DNA of 48,576 nucleotides from Candidatus Omnitrophota bacterium (lineage in GTDB: Bacteria; Omnitrophota; Gorgyraeia; Zapsychrales; Fredricksoniimonadaceae), in assembly GCA_021731625.1 (NCBI GenBank), contig JAKFXC010000032.1, forward strand, positions 1 through 48,576, in the 5' to 3' direction. Below are positions 43,154-48,576 of this stretch, one piece after another. Position numbers and translations under genes: made by a program. A model generated the notes under the pieces. The model did not search any database, was not told where the DNA came from, and worked only from the letters and a program-made list of their open reading frames with translations. Position 1 is the stretch's first letter, and each line of letters starts with the position of its first letter.

Positions 43154-43243
43154 AATGTTGCTGAAAGGCCGAAGGCCGAAATAGTTATGCACCGTATTGC
43201 GCAGGCGTCATGAAAGAATAGTGCTCTTGAGGGGATAGCTTTT

Positions 43244-43552
43244 ATGAGGTATAACCCGCTCATCATAATTTCCGCTGCAATAGTCGCGGCTCTCTTTGCA
43301 TATTGCATACATTTTGATATTTTGCGCAGAATCGGAATTTATGAATATCATTGCGAAGGGTTTGGTTGTTTTCTTGGCGAGTGGTTGATAGAATTTTTGA
43401 TAGGGGCTGCTTTGGTTCCATTAATTTTTGGGATTTCTGGTTATTGTTTATCGCGGGACAAAAGGATGAGCCATGCAGTTTCCGCGTTTGTTATTTCGTT
43501 GATCTTAATGTTAGTGTCGTTTATAGTCGTAGGTGTTCTAGACAAAAATTAG
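43244..43552 (+). CDS. Small membrane protein, unknown family
   Basis: A 102-residue protein with three predicted transmembrane helices (6-22, about 46-66, 80-98) and three cysteines in the first loop (YHCEGFGCFLG plus CIHF in helix 1). GAGGGG lies 9 bases upstream of the ATG. Not recognised. The AT-rich codon use differs from the genes upstream of 43.1 kb. Confidence 0.65.
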   Translation: MRYNPLIIISAAIVAALFAYCIHFDILRRIGIYEYHCEGFGCFLGEWLIEFLIGAALVPLIFGISGYCLSRDKRMSHAVSAFVISLILMLVSFIVVGVLDKN

Positions 43553-43596
43553 GTGTAAAACAGGTTTCTAACCATCTCCTCCAGCGACCTTTATAT

Positions 43597-43989
43597 ATGA
43601 AGATAGTTCTTAAGCGTATATATAATCAGTCAATGCCATCAGATGGCCTAAGAATCTTGGTTGACCGGTTGTGGCCCCGAGGCCTTTCCAAAGAAAAGGC
43701 GGCGGTAGATGTATGGATGAAACAAATAGCCCCTTCAACATCATTGCGTCAATGGTTTGGCCATGATCCAAAAAAATGGCAGGAGTTCCGAATAAGGTAT
43801 CTAAAGGAGCTTCAGGTGAATGAGGCGGATACGGAAAAGCTTAAGAGCTTCTTATCAGGAGAGCGAACAACAACGCTGTTATTTGCCGCGAAAGAAGTGA
43901 AATTAAACCACGCAGTTGTTCTGAGAGAATTTTTAATACAGAAGAGTCGGCGTGATCGGACCGTTCAAAAGCTTAAAGCATGTTGTTAA
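43597..43989 (+). CDS. DUF488 family protein, YeaO-like
   Basis: A 130-residue protein matching YeaO-type DUF488: LKRIYNQSMPSDGLRILVDR, LWPRGLSKEKAAVDVW, IAPSTSLRQWFGHDPKKWQE. The family function is unknown, though members often sit in stress or metal-related loci. The ATG at 43597 fits the family start; a longer open frame reaching back to 43351 is a shadow of the preceding gene. The tail ends LKACC, two extra cysteines. Confidence 0.9.
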   Translation: MKIVLKRIYNQSMPSDGLRILVDRLWPRGLSKEKAAVDVWMKQIAPSTSLRQWFGHDPKKWQEFRIRYLKELQVNEADTEKLKSFLSGERTTTLLFAAKEVKLNHAVVLREFLIQKSRRDRTVQKLKACC

Positions 43990-44020
43990 AATAAAAACAA
44001 TCAAAAGAAGGGAGAACATT

Positions 44021-44131
44021 ATGCGTTATCTTATCATGTTAGTTGCCCTTGTTGTTTTAAGTGGTTGTTGCGCAATGAAGAAGACGTGCCCCGTCGGATG
44101 CAGCAAGCCTTGCTGTGTTGACCAAAACTAA
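44021..44131 (+). CDS. Tiny cysteine-rich lipoprotein (36 aa)
   Basis: It encodes MRYLIMLVALVVLSGCCAMK followed by KTCPVGCSKPCCVDQN. Residues 1-15 are a lipoprotein signal with lipobox L-S-G-C; the mature part of about 21 residues holds six cysteines, a composition suited to metal binding. GGGAG lies 7-8 bases before the ATG. It follows the DUF488 gene by 31 bases. Confidence 0.7.
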   Translation: MRYLIMLVALVVLSGCCAMKKTCPVGCSKPCCVDQN

Positions 44132-44248
44132 TGGCGGCCTATTTCCCCCTAAAATTCTGCATGGCAGGCGATGGTTGAACTTCATTTTAAGAGTAAGAGC
44201 CGGGTAGACTTGGCAAGGAAGTGATTACTAAACAAGTTGACCTCCTCA
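44132..44248. other. Short gap with fragmentary frames only
   Basis: Two short plus-strand frames, one from 44162 reading MVELHFKSKSRVDLARK and one reading EVITKQVDLLIAAGGIP, abut with a frameshift and may be another decayed small gene. Neither is recognised. Confidence 0.25.
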
Positions 44249-44277
44249 TTGCAGCTGGGGGTATCCCTTAGTACAAT
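44249..44277 (+). promoter_or_regulatory. Promoter of the fluoride riboswitch transcript
   Basis: TTGCAG (44249-44254) and TACAAT (44272-44277) with an ideal 17-base spacer. Transcription would start near 44284, about 9 bases before the aptamer. Confidence 0.65.
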
Positions 44278-44292
44278 GAATTAAATAATTGA

Positions 44293-44346
44293 GGCGATGG
44301 AGTTCGCCATGGACTGCCCAGATCTTCGTGGCTGATGACTCCTACG
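44293..44346 (+). ncRNA. Fluoride riboswitch aptamer (crcB RNA)
   Basis: The 5' part reads GGCGATGGAGTTCGCC (44293-44308) and the 3' part GCTGATGACTCCTACG (44331-44346), with a short GC stem region between (CTGCCC, GTGGC). These are the invariant blocks of the crcB motif RNA, which binds fluoride. It is followed by a terminator that shares the ACTCCTACG strand and by a crcB remnant, the classic target gene, which independently confirms the call. Confidence 0.93.
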
Positions 44347-44382
44347 TTTCCGGTGTCGGAATGCGTGGGAGTTTTTTATTTT
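44338..44382 (+). terminator. Riboswitch-controlled terminator (expression platform)
   Basis: ACTCCTACG (44338-44346) pairs with CGTGGGAGT (44364-44372, one G-U pair); an inner hairpin TTCCG/CGGAA sits within the loop, and a T-rich tract follows. The 5' arm is the conserved 3' strand of the aptamer, so aptamer and terminator exclude each other: fluoride binding should permit read-through. Confidence 0.85.
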
Positions 44383-44605
44383 GGGGGGAGGAACAGGCGC
44401 CATTGCAAGGTATTGCCTCTCAGGATTGATGCACACATTGCTGGGTGCAGATTTCTTGTTGGGATTACTGATAGTCCTGATGGAAGAAAGGCCGATGTTG
44501 TCGCCAGATGTGCGCATATTCCTGACAGGGGGGATTCTAGGAGGATTTACTACATTTTCTTCATTTATGTCTCAATTGGGCATATGGGCAGCAAGCAGGT
44601 TCTAA
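44361..44605 (+). pseudogene. crcB: Decayed fluoride channel gene crcB/fluC
   Basis: A frame from 44381 reads GGGTGAIARYCLSGLMHTLL and later SPDVRIFLTGGILGGFTTFS, clear FluC/CrcB signatures. Three lesions are visible. The likely ATG (44361) is 2 bases out of frame with the body. The middle segment carrying the conserved P-x-G-T-L-x-V-N motif is absent, G-A-D-F joining directly to L-L-G-L-L. The protein stops 16 residues after the Phe-box, without the last two helices. About 75 codons remain of roughly 125. TTG at 44381 is a conceivable start, but the product would lack the channel Asn. Confidence 0.85.
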
Positions 44606-44620
44606 CCTTGTTGGAATCCC

Positions 44621-44648
44621 TTGTGCTTTGATTTAATTTTGTTATTAT
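44621..44648 (+). promoter_or_regulatory. Probable promoter of the antiporter gene
   Basis: TTGTGC (44621-44626) and TATTAT (44643-44648) with a 16-base spacer, giving a leader of about 105 bases that contains two hairpins before the antiporter ATG. Confidence 0.45.
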
Positions 44649-44656
44649 CAAGTGGG

Positions 44657-44735
44657 TCTGGAAATGTTTCCAGAGGTTTTTATTGATGGTCGGGCCGCCA
44701 TCTGATGGAAAAATCAGAGGGCGGTCTTTTCTTTT
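44657..44735 (+). promoter_or_regulatory. Two-hairpin leader / terminators upstream of the antiporter
   Basis: Hairpin 1 is a perfect 8-base repeat TCTGGAAA/TTTCCAGA (44657-44664, 44667-44674) followed by GGTTTTT. Hairpin 2 is GCCGCC-A-TCTGAT (44694-44706) pairing with ATCAGA-G-GGCGGT (44713-44725), followed by CTTTTCTTTT, a strong rho-independent terminator. Being 25 bases before the antiporter gene, it either ends the crcB transcript or is an attenuator. Ligand unknown. Confidence 0.6.
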
Positions 44736-44759
44736 GTAATAAATAAGAATGAGGGAATT

Positions 44760-45827
44760 ATGGTCATTATTTTTTGTTTACTTTTAATATCAGGGATTAT
44801 AGCTGGGCAGGTTTTTGACTTGTCAGGGGGGAGAAATACCCTCGGTTTAATGACTTCGGTCTGTTTAGCTTACATTATGATCGAGGTTGGCTTGGAATTC
44901 TCTGACGATAAGAGAAAGATAAGCAGTTATAGGTGGGACGCTGTTGTTGCCTTTTCTGCTGCCGCATTGCCCGCCATTTTGTGGTTTATCTATTTTTTTG
45001 TGTTTATTCAAAAATCCTGGCAGCCTGCTTTAATTTCTGGTCTTTCCAGCTCCCCAACTTCGGCGGGTGTTCTTTTTTCAATGATGATGGCTGCGGGCTT
45101 GAGCGCTACCTGGCTTTTTAAAAAGGCGCGTACATTGGCGGTATTAGATGATCTGGTGGTGATCCTGTTATTGACCCCGCTTGAGATTGTCCTTCAAGGG
45201 TTTAACTGGGGTTCCCTCATGCTTCTGGCTCTAATTGCGGGGTTGTTATCTGCTTCTTTTCGCTGGCAGAATTCTATTTCCTGGCCCCTTGGTGAACGGT
45301 GGATTTTGCTCTACGCTTTTATCTTAACAGGAGTTGTTTTTCTGATGAAAAGTACCGTGAATATCCACCTCGAAGTTCTTATTCCTGCTTTTATGCTCGG
45401 ATGTTTAATCCTTCAGCACAAGTCCCAGGCAACAACCGTTCATAGTAAGTCATTTCTTAACCTGGATACGGCTATTAAAGGTTTGTTTATGTTTTTCGTT
45501 GGCCTTTCTTTTCCTAAGATTTCAATTGGAGCTGCATCTGTGTGGGAAACCATAGGCCATGTCCTTTTATTGACGCTTTTAGCCAATTTAGGTAAATGTT
45601 TCCCCGTTTTGTGTTACCGCAAAGATGTTCCCTTGAACGAACGATTTGCTTTAAGCATTGCCATGTTTCCAAGAGGAGAGGTGGGGGCGGCTGTCGTGCT
45701 TATAGGAATCGGGTATGGTTTTGGTGGTTATATAAGTACATTAGCCATGTTAAGTTTGGCACTTAACTTGGTTTTAACGGGAGTCTTTGTCTGGATGGTC
45801 CTGAAGCTTTTGAACAAAGCACCTTAA
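44760..45827 (+). CDS. CPA2-type cation/proton antiporter (Kef/Nha-like membrane domain)
   Basis: A 355-residue membrane protein with about 11 helices and family features: GLMTSVCLAYIMIEVGLEFS, ALISGLSSSPTSAGVLFSM, LAVLDDLVVILLL with the paired acidic residues of the ion site (LDDL), and AMFPRGEVGAAVVLIGIG, the C-terminal P-R-G-E motif. It exchanges Na+ or K+ for H+. No RCK/TrkA domain is present. Antiporters of this superfamily are common members of fluoride-responsive loci, and a fluoride riboswitch lies 470 bases upstream, but terminators intervene. GAGGGAAT precedes the ATG. Confidence 0.92.
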   Translation: MVIIFCLLLISGIIAGQVFDLSGGRNTLGLMTSVCLAYIMIEVGLEFSDDKRKISSYRWDAVVAFSAAALPAILWFIYFFVFIQKSWQPALISGLSSSPTSAGVLFSMMMAAGLSATWLFKKARTLAVLDDLVVILLLTPLEIVLQGFNWGSLMLLALIAGLLSASFRWQNSISWPLGERWILLYAFILTGVVFLMKSTVNIHLEVLIPAFMLGCLILQHKSQATTVHSKSFLNLDTAIKGLFMFFVGLSFPKISIGAASVWETIGHVLLLTLLANLGKCFPVLCYRKDVPLNERFALSIAMFPRGEVGAAVVLIGIGYGFGGYISTLAMLSLALNLVLTGVFVWMVLKLLNKAP

Positions 45828-45839
45828 GGGAGGGATAAG

Positions 45840-45992
45840 ATGAGGACATGAGTTGCTTATGATGAGTCTGAATGTTCGGATGCCACGTTAGACGATTTAA
45901 CTTGGGCGGGTTTGCCTCCTAAAACGGAGGCCTTGATGCTAACTACCACCGATGTGTGGTCGCCGGAGGCAAGTGTACATGACACACGGTGA
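45840..45992 (+). pseudogene. Broken universal stress protein (UspA) gene, 5' part
   Basis: Twelve bases after the antiporter stop, AAGGGAGGG precedes ATG-AGG-ACA-TGA: the fourth codon is a stop. The same frame continues VAYDESECSDATLDDLTWAG, LPPKTEALMLTTTDVW, which reads as the UspA N-terminus (A-Y-D-G-S-E-x-A-x-x-A-L), until a second stop at 45990-45992. The rest is lost and IS3 sequence begins about 20 bases further on. A small hairpin (GCCTCC/GGAGGC, 45914-45931) lies within it. Confidence 0.65.
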
Positions 45993-46014
45993 ACATATCG
46001 CTAATATGGCTTAG

Positions 46015-46275
46015 GAAACTCGCGCAATTGAACGTGGAAGCCCTTGGGAGAACGGAGATATTGAATCGTTTAAGGGCAAATTACGCAATGAGTTGCTGCA
46101 TGGGGAAATATCTGATACGCTTTACAAATCGCAGGTGTTAATCGAACGCTGGAGCACCGGAAGCAATCCAAGCACATTGGTTAATCCAGCCATCAGTACT
46201 ACACAACAGTTGGCTCAACAAGTAGGGCAGGTCAGCCCAGCCCAGGCTATTTTTACGAGGCCAAATAAGCGATCA
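46015..46275 (+). mobile_element. Remnant of an IS3-family transposase (OrfB C-terminal part)
   Basis: After a stop at 46012 the frame reads ERGSPWENGDIESFKGKLRN and ELLHGEISDTLYKSQVLIER-W, matching the DDE catalytic-domain end of IS3-family transposases (S-P-W-E-N-G-x-x-E-S-F, with the catalytic Glu). Sequence after I-E-R-W (about 46155) loses the match and the usual H-S-S-L-G-Y end is missing. No inverted repeats or OrfA were found, so this is a fragment and not an active element. Confidence 0.8.
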
Positions 46276-46303
46276 CTCATGCTGGCAAGATCAGGGGGAT
46301 TTT

Positions 46304-46672
46304 ATGCGAAGAAGAATGATTGTGACTACTTTCTTAACATTTATCTGTGTTTCAAATTCCTTTGCTGCTAGCGAAGCTATCCACAAATTGGGGCGGGGGA
46401 TTACCAATGTAGTAACAGCCCCTGTGGAAATTCCAAAAGAGATAAGAGTCCATTGGATCAAGGGTTCAGAAAAGACATATCACGTTTTGGTATGGATATT
46501 TTGTGGTTTTGTGAAAGGAATTGTTATGACTACGGCAAGGGTCGGTTCAGGGGTGGTCGATATTGCTACGTTTCCTTTTAAGAACGACGCTCTCCTTCAG
46601 CCGAATTATGTTTTTGAAGATTGGCCTAAAAGACAAGCGGGTGTCAGTTATAAAAATTTGGGTGATAAGTGA
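46304..46672 (+). CDS. Exosortase system-associated protein, TIGR04073-like
   Basis: A 122-residue protein with a signal peptide (cleavage near SFA-A) and the pattern KLGRGITNVVTAPVEIPKEI, then GFVKGIVMTTARVGSGVVDI and TFPF, with a Pro/Tyr-rich end (QPNYVFEDWP). This fits the TIGR04073 family, defined by co-occurrence with PEP-CTERM/exosortase systems; function unknown. A PEP-CTERM protein is encoded at 34851. It overlaps the YceI gene by 4 bases. ATG 46304 assumed; 46316 is an alternative. Confidence 0.75.
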   Translation: MRRRMIVTTFLTFICVSNSFAASEAIHKLGRGITNVVTAPVEIPKEIRVHWIKGSEKTYHVLVWIFCGFVKGIVMTTARVGSGVVDIATFPFKNDALLQPNYVFEDWPKRQAGVSYKNLGDK

Positions 46673-47247
46673 AAAGAATATTATTAAATCTTTTTTTCTC
46701 AATATTTATTTCGGGATTCTTTACTGCTTTATCCTTCGCTGAATCTCAGTATGCCTTTTCCTGCGATCGATCGAAAATCAAAGGGTCTATTAAATACAGC
46801 CTTATTGGGAAGTACAATTCGGATTTCAAAGAGTGTTCGGGGATCATTATTTACGATGATACCCAAAAGCAGGCAACGTCGGTACGTCTTGAAATTAAGA
46901 CTAAGAGTATTCATTCTAATTGTGAATGGTGCGACAACATTGTTATTTCAAGGCAGTTGTTAGATGCGGGGAAATATCCTTCAATTGTTTTTGATGGGAA
47001 GGATTTTAAAAAAGACACCAAAGGTTATTGGGTCAAAGGAGTCATTGATTTGCATGGAGTCAAAAAGGATCTTAATTCTCAATTTAATCTTGAGAAGAAT
47101 GCAGATGGCTATCTTTCCCTAAAAGGCAAATGGATCCTTCGCAGGAAAGATTTTAATATTATCTGGAATAAAGTCCTTGACCATGGGGGGGTCTTGGTGG
47201 GAGATCATATTACGGTAGACTGGGAAATTCGGGCAAAGAAGATATAG
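46669..47247 (+). CDS. YceI-family periplasmic lipocalin-like protein
   Basis: A 192-residue protein with a signal peptide (cleavage near SFA-E) and the YceI beta-barrel: YPSIVFDGKDF, GVIDLHGVKKDL, LKGKWILRRKDFNI and VGDHITVDWEIRAKK. Members bind isoprenoid or similar lipids. Extra Cys (CDRS, CEWCDN) are unusual and may form disulfides. It starts with GTG inside the preceding stop (GTGA overlap). Confidence 0.88.
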   Translation: MKRILLNLFFSIFISGFFTALSFAESQYAFSCDRSKIKGSIKYSLIGKYNSDFKECSGIIIYDDTQKQATSVRLEIKTKSIHSNCEWCDNIVISRQLLDAGKYPSIVFDGKDFKKDTKGYWVKGVIDLHGVKKDLNSQFNLEKNADGYLSLKGKWILRRKDFNIIWNKVLDHGGVLVGDHITVDWEIRAKKI

Positions 47248-47257
47248 GAGATATAGG

Positions 47258-48178
47258 ATGTTCTCAGGAAGAATATTAGTTCTCGGAGCCTCTGGCTATA
47301 TCGGAGCTCAGCTTGTTCCAAAATTACTAGATAAAGGGTATAAGGTCAGAGCCTGCGCAAGAGCTATTTCAAAATTAAAAGATCTTGATTGGTCACAGCA
47401 TATAAATGTTGAGTTAGTTGATGTGGATGTCTTGAACATCGAAAGTTTAAGAAGCGCCTGCCAAGGATGTGAGGTTGTGTATTATCTGGTACATTCGATG
47501 AATGCACAGCAAAAAGATTTTGCAAAAGCTGACCGAGAAGCGGCCCAAAATATGGTTCAAGCCGCCGAATCCGCGGGATTAAAGAGGATTATTTATTTAG
47601 GCGGACTGGGCGATGATGATAAGCATTTAAGCCACCATCTTCGTTCAAGAATGGAAGTTTCTAATATTATACAATCAGGAAAAGTTCCAGCGACCACATT
47701 GAGGGCTGCCATGATCATCGGCAAAGGTAGTGTTTCTTTTGACATACTGCGGGCATTGGTTAAAAATTTACCCATTATGATTACTCCACGTTGGGTCAGT
47801 ACCCAGTCTCAGCCCATCGCTGTAACAAATGTTCTTCGTTATCTGGTTGGCTGTTTGGAATCAGATAAAACGAAAGGTCAGATTTTTGATATCGGAGGAC
47901 CGGACATTTTATCCTATCGTCAACTGATGGATATCTATGCCCAAGAAGCTGGGACTTTCAAGCGTTTTATCATCCCGGTACCTTTATTGACTCCCAGTTT
48001 GAGTTCTTTGTGGATAGCACTTGTTACACCGTATCCCGCCTATATCGCTCGTCCGCTTGCGGAAGGGTTGAGAAATCGAGTGGTCTGTCACGATAACAGG
48101 ATCCGCGAAATTATACCGCAGAATTTATTGGACTGCCGGCAAGCGATTCGTATGGCGATCAAGCACGAGCAATCATGA
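47258..48178 (+). CDS. NAD(P)-binding SDR/NmrA-like protein
   Basis: A 306-residue atypical extended SDR: nucleotide loop VLGASGYIGAQLVPKLL, acidic VELVDVDVL, VVYYLVHSMNAQQKDFAKAD, AGLKRIIYLGGLG and a C-terminal domain with GGPDILSYRQLMDIYA. The catalytic Y-x-x-x-K is not in the usual place, as in NmrA-like members. AGGAG lies before the ATG. Next to chalcone isomerase-like and YceI genes, suggesting lipid or envelope metabolism (inference). Confidence 0.88.
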   Translation: MFSGRILVLGASGYIGAQLVPKLLDKGYKVRACARAISKLKDLDWSQHINVELVDVDVLNIESLRSACQGCEVVYYLVHSMNAQQKDFAKADREAAQNMVQAAESAGLKRIIYLGGLGDDDKHLSHHLRSRMEVSNIIQSGKVPATTLRAAMIIGKGSVSFDILRALVKNLPIMITPRWVSTQSQPIAVTNVLRYLVGCLESDKTKGQIFDIGGPDILSYRQLMDIYAQEAGTFKRFIIPVPLLTPSLSSLWIALVTPYPAYIARPLAEGLRNRVVCHDNRIREIIPQNLLDCRQAIRMAIKHEQS

Positions 48179-48576
48179 GAAAAATCATCTTAGTGATGAT
48201 GTTTCTGTTGATCGGTTATTCTTTATCTACGGTAGAGGCAGCCGAAATATATGGAGAAACATTCAAGGAGAAGATTGAACGGCACAATACTGTTTTTGCG
48301 CTCAAGGGATTAGGGGTTAAATCATATTTACTTGTGAAAGTTTTTGTAGCTGGATTTTATGTCGAAGAGAATTTTCAAGCTCAAGATGCTCTAGAGGATG
48401 TCCCAAAGCGGCTTGAGGTTGCTTATTTTTATAAAATACCAGGGGGTAAGCTGGCAGTTGAAACAAGTCGAAGGATCAAACTCAGCACGAACCAGCAGGA
48501 GTTTAATCAAATCAAAGATAGGGTTAATATGATGAAGGCGTATTTTGTCGATCTTAACCCCGGGGATCGGTACGCG
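48175..48576 (+). CDS. Chalcone isomerase-like periplasmic protein (3' partial)
   Basis: The ATG overlaps the SDR stop (ATGA). The first 134 residues are visible: signal peptide (cleavage near VEA-A), then YGETFKEKIERHNTVFALKG, LGVKSYLLVKVFVAGFYVEE and PKRLEVAYFYKI, the pattern of bacterial chalcone isomerase-like proteins. These are not flavonoid enzymes in most bacteria; lipid binding is suspected. The frame runs off the window end. Confidence 0.85.
   Translation, partial: MRKIILVMMFLLIGYSLSTVEAAEIYGETFKEKIERHNTVFALKGLGVKSYLLVKVFVAGFYVEENFQAQDALEDVPKRLEVAYFYKIPGGKLAVETSRRIKLSTNQQEFNQIKDRVNMMKAYFVDLNPGDRYA

Noticed and set aside
43351-43597. N-terminal extension of the DUF488 gene back into the small membrane protein gene
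   Set aside because: The extension is an overlapping shadow frame; family members start at the accepted Met.
45914-45931. Hairpin as a terminator for the antiporter transcript
   Set aside because: It lacks a following T-run and lies inside the uspA remnant.

Overview
The window looks like a chromosome segment of an uncultivated diderm (Gram-negative) bacterium, most plausibly Omnitrophota or a neighbouring PVC-like lineage. This rests on a PEP-CTERM protein, a TIGR04073-type exosortase-associated protein, AsmA-like proteins, very long coiled-coil/TPR proteins beside an outer-membrane-barrel-like protein, and a type IV pilin. The lineage is an inference; there is no rRNA or tRNA in the window and I found no CRISPR array or prophage.

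Layout. (1) 1-11.8 kb, plus strand: an envelope operon with a barrel-like protein (5' end outside the window), a 1265-residue repeat/coiled-coil protein, a YyaL/DUF255 thioredoxin-fold protein, a membrane-anchored coiled coil, an AsmA-family protein and a small NifU-like protein. (2) 11.8-14.0 kb, minus: ilvB-ilvN acetolactate synthase. (3) 14.4-18.8 kb, minus: a dicarboxylate/glutamate symporter, gshA, gshB, a CPYC glutaredoxin, an IbaG-type BolA protein and a CGFS monothiol glutaredoxin, tightly packed. This is a complete glutathione synthesis and [2Fe-2S]-handling set. A second, canonical BolA follows at 18.9 kb. (4) 19.2-23.0 kb, minus: dus, a pyridine nucleotide-disulfide oxidoreductase and a YadG/YadH-like ABC exporter. 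(5) 23.1-32.7 kb, plus: TrpD2-like protein, HtpX with an EF-hand loop, MtaB-type methylthiotransferase, CPBP protease, sugar dehydrogenase-like propeller, pirin, AsmA-like protein and AAA ATPase. (6) 32.8-38.4 kb: pilin (minus), then PspC, DUF2237, PCP_red-like, DUF2845, PEP-CTERM, SGNH hydrolase, HtrA and TerC.

(7) 38.5-48.6 kb is accessory in character and becomes visibly more AT-rich after about 43.1 kb. It holds a decayed RelE/HigB-like toxin and HigA-like antitoxin, a MoeB-rhodanese gene divergent from an Asp-box propeller plus MoaD-like Gly-Gly protein, a YeaO-like DUF488 gene, a tiny cysteine-rich lipoprotein, a well-formed fluoride riboswitch with terminator in front of a broken crcB, a cation/proton antiporter with its own two-hairpin leader, a broken uspA, an IS3 transposase remnant, and finally a TIGR04073-YceI-SDR-chalcone isomerase-like operon cut by the window end.

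Recurring themes. Several operon starts (ilvB, bolA, dus, TrpD2-like) have a good -10 box only 8-11 bases from the start codon and no Shine-Dalgarno sequence, suggesting leaderless mRNAs, while many operon-internal genes have ordinary Shine-Dalgarno sites or overlapping starts. The glutamate symporter, GSH enzymes, glutaredoxins, two BolA types and a dithiol flavoreductase point to an integrated thiol and iron-sulfur economy. The 39.9-46.2 kb stretch shows four or five independent decayed genes, so it is a site of gene turnover.
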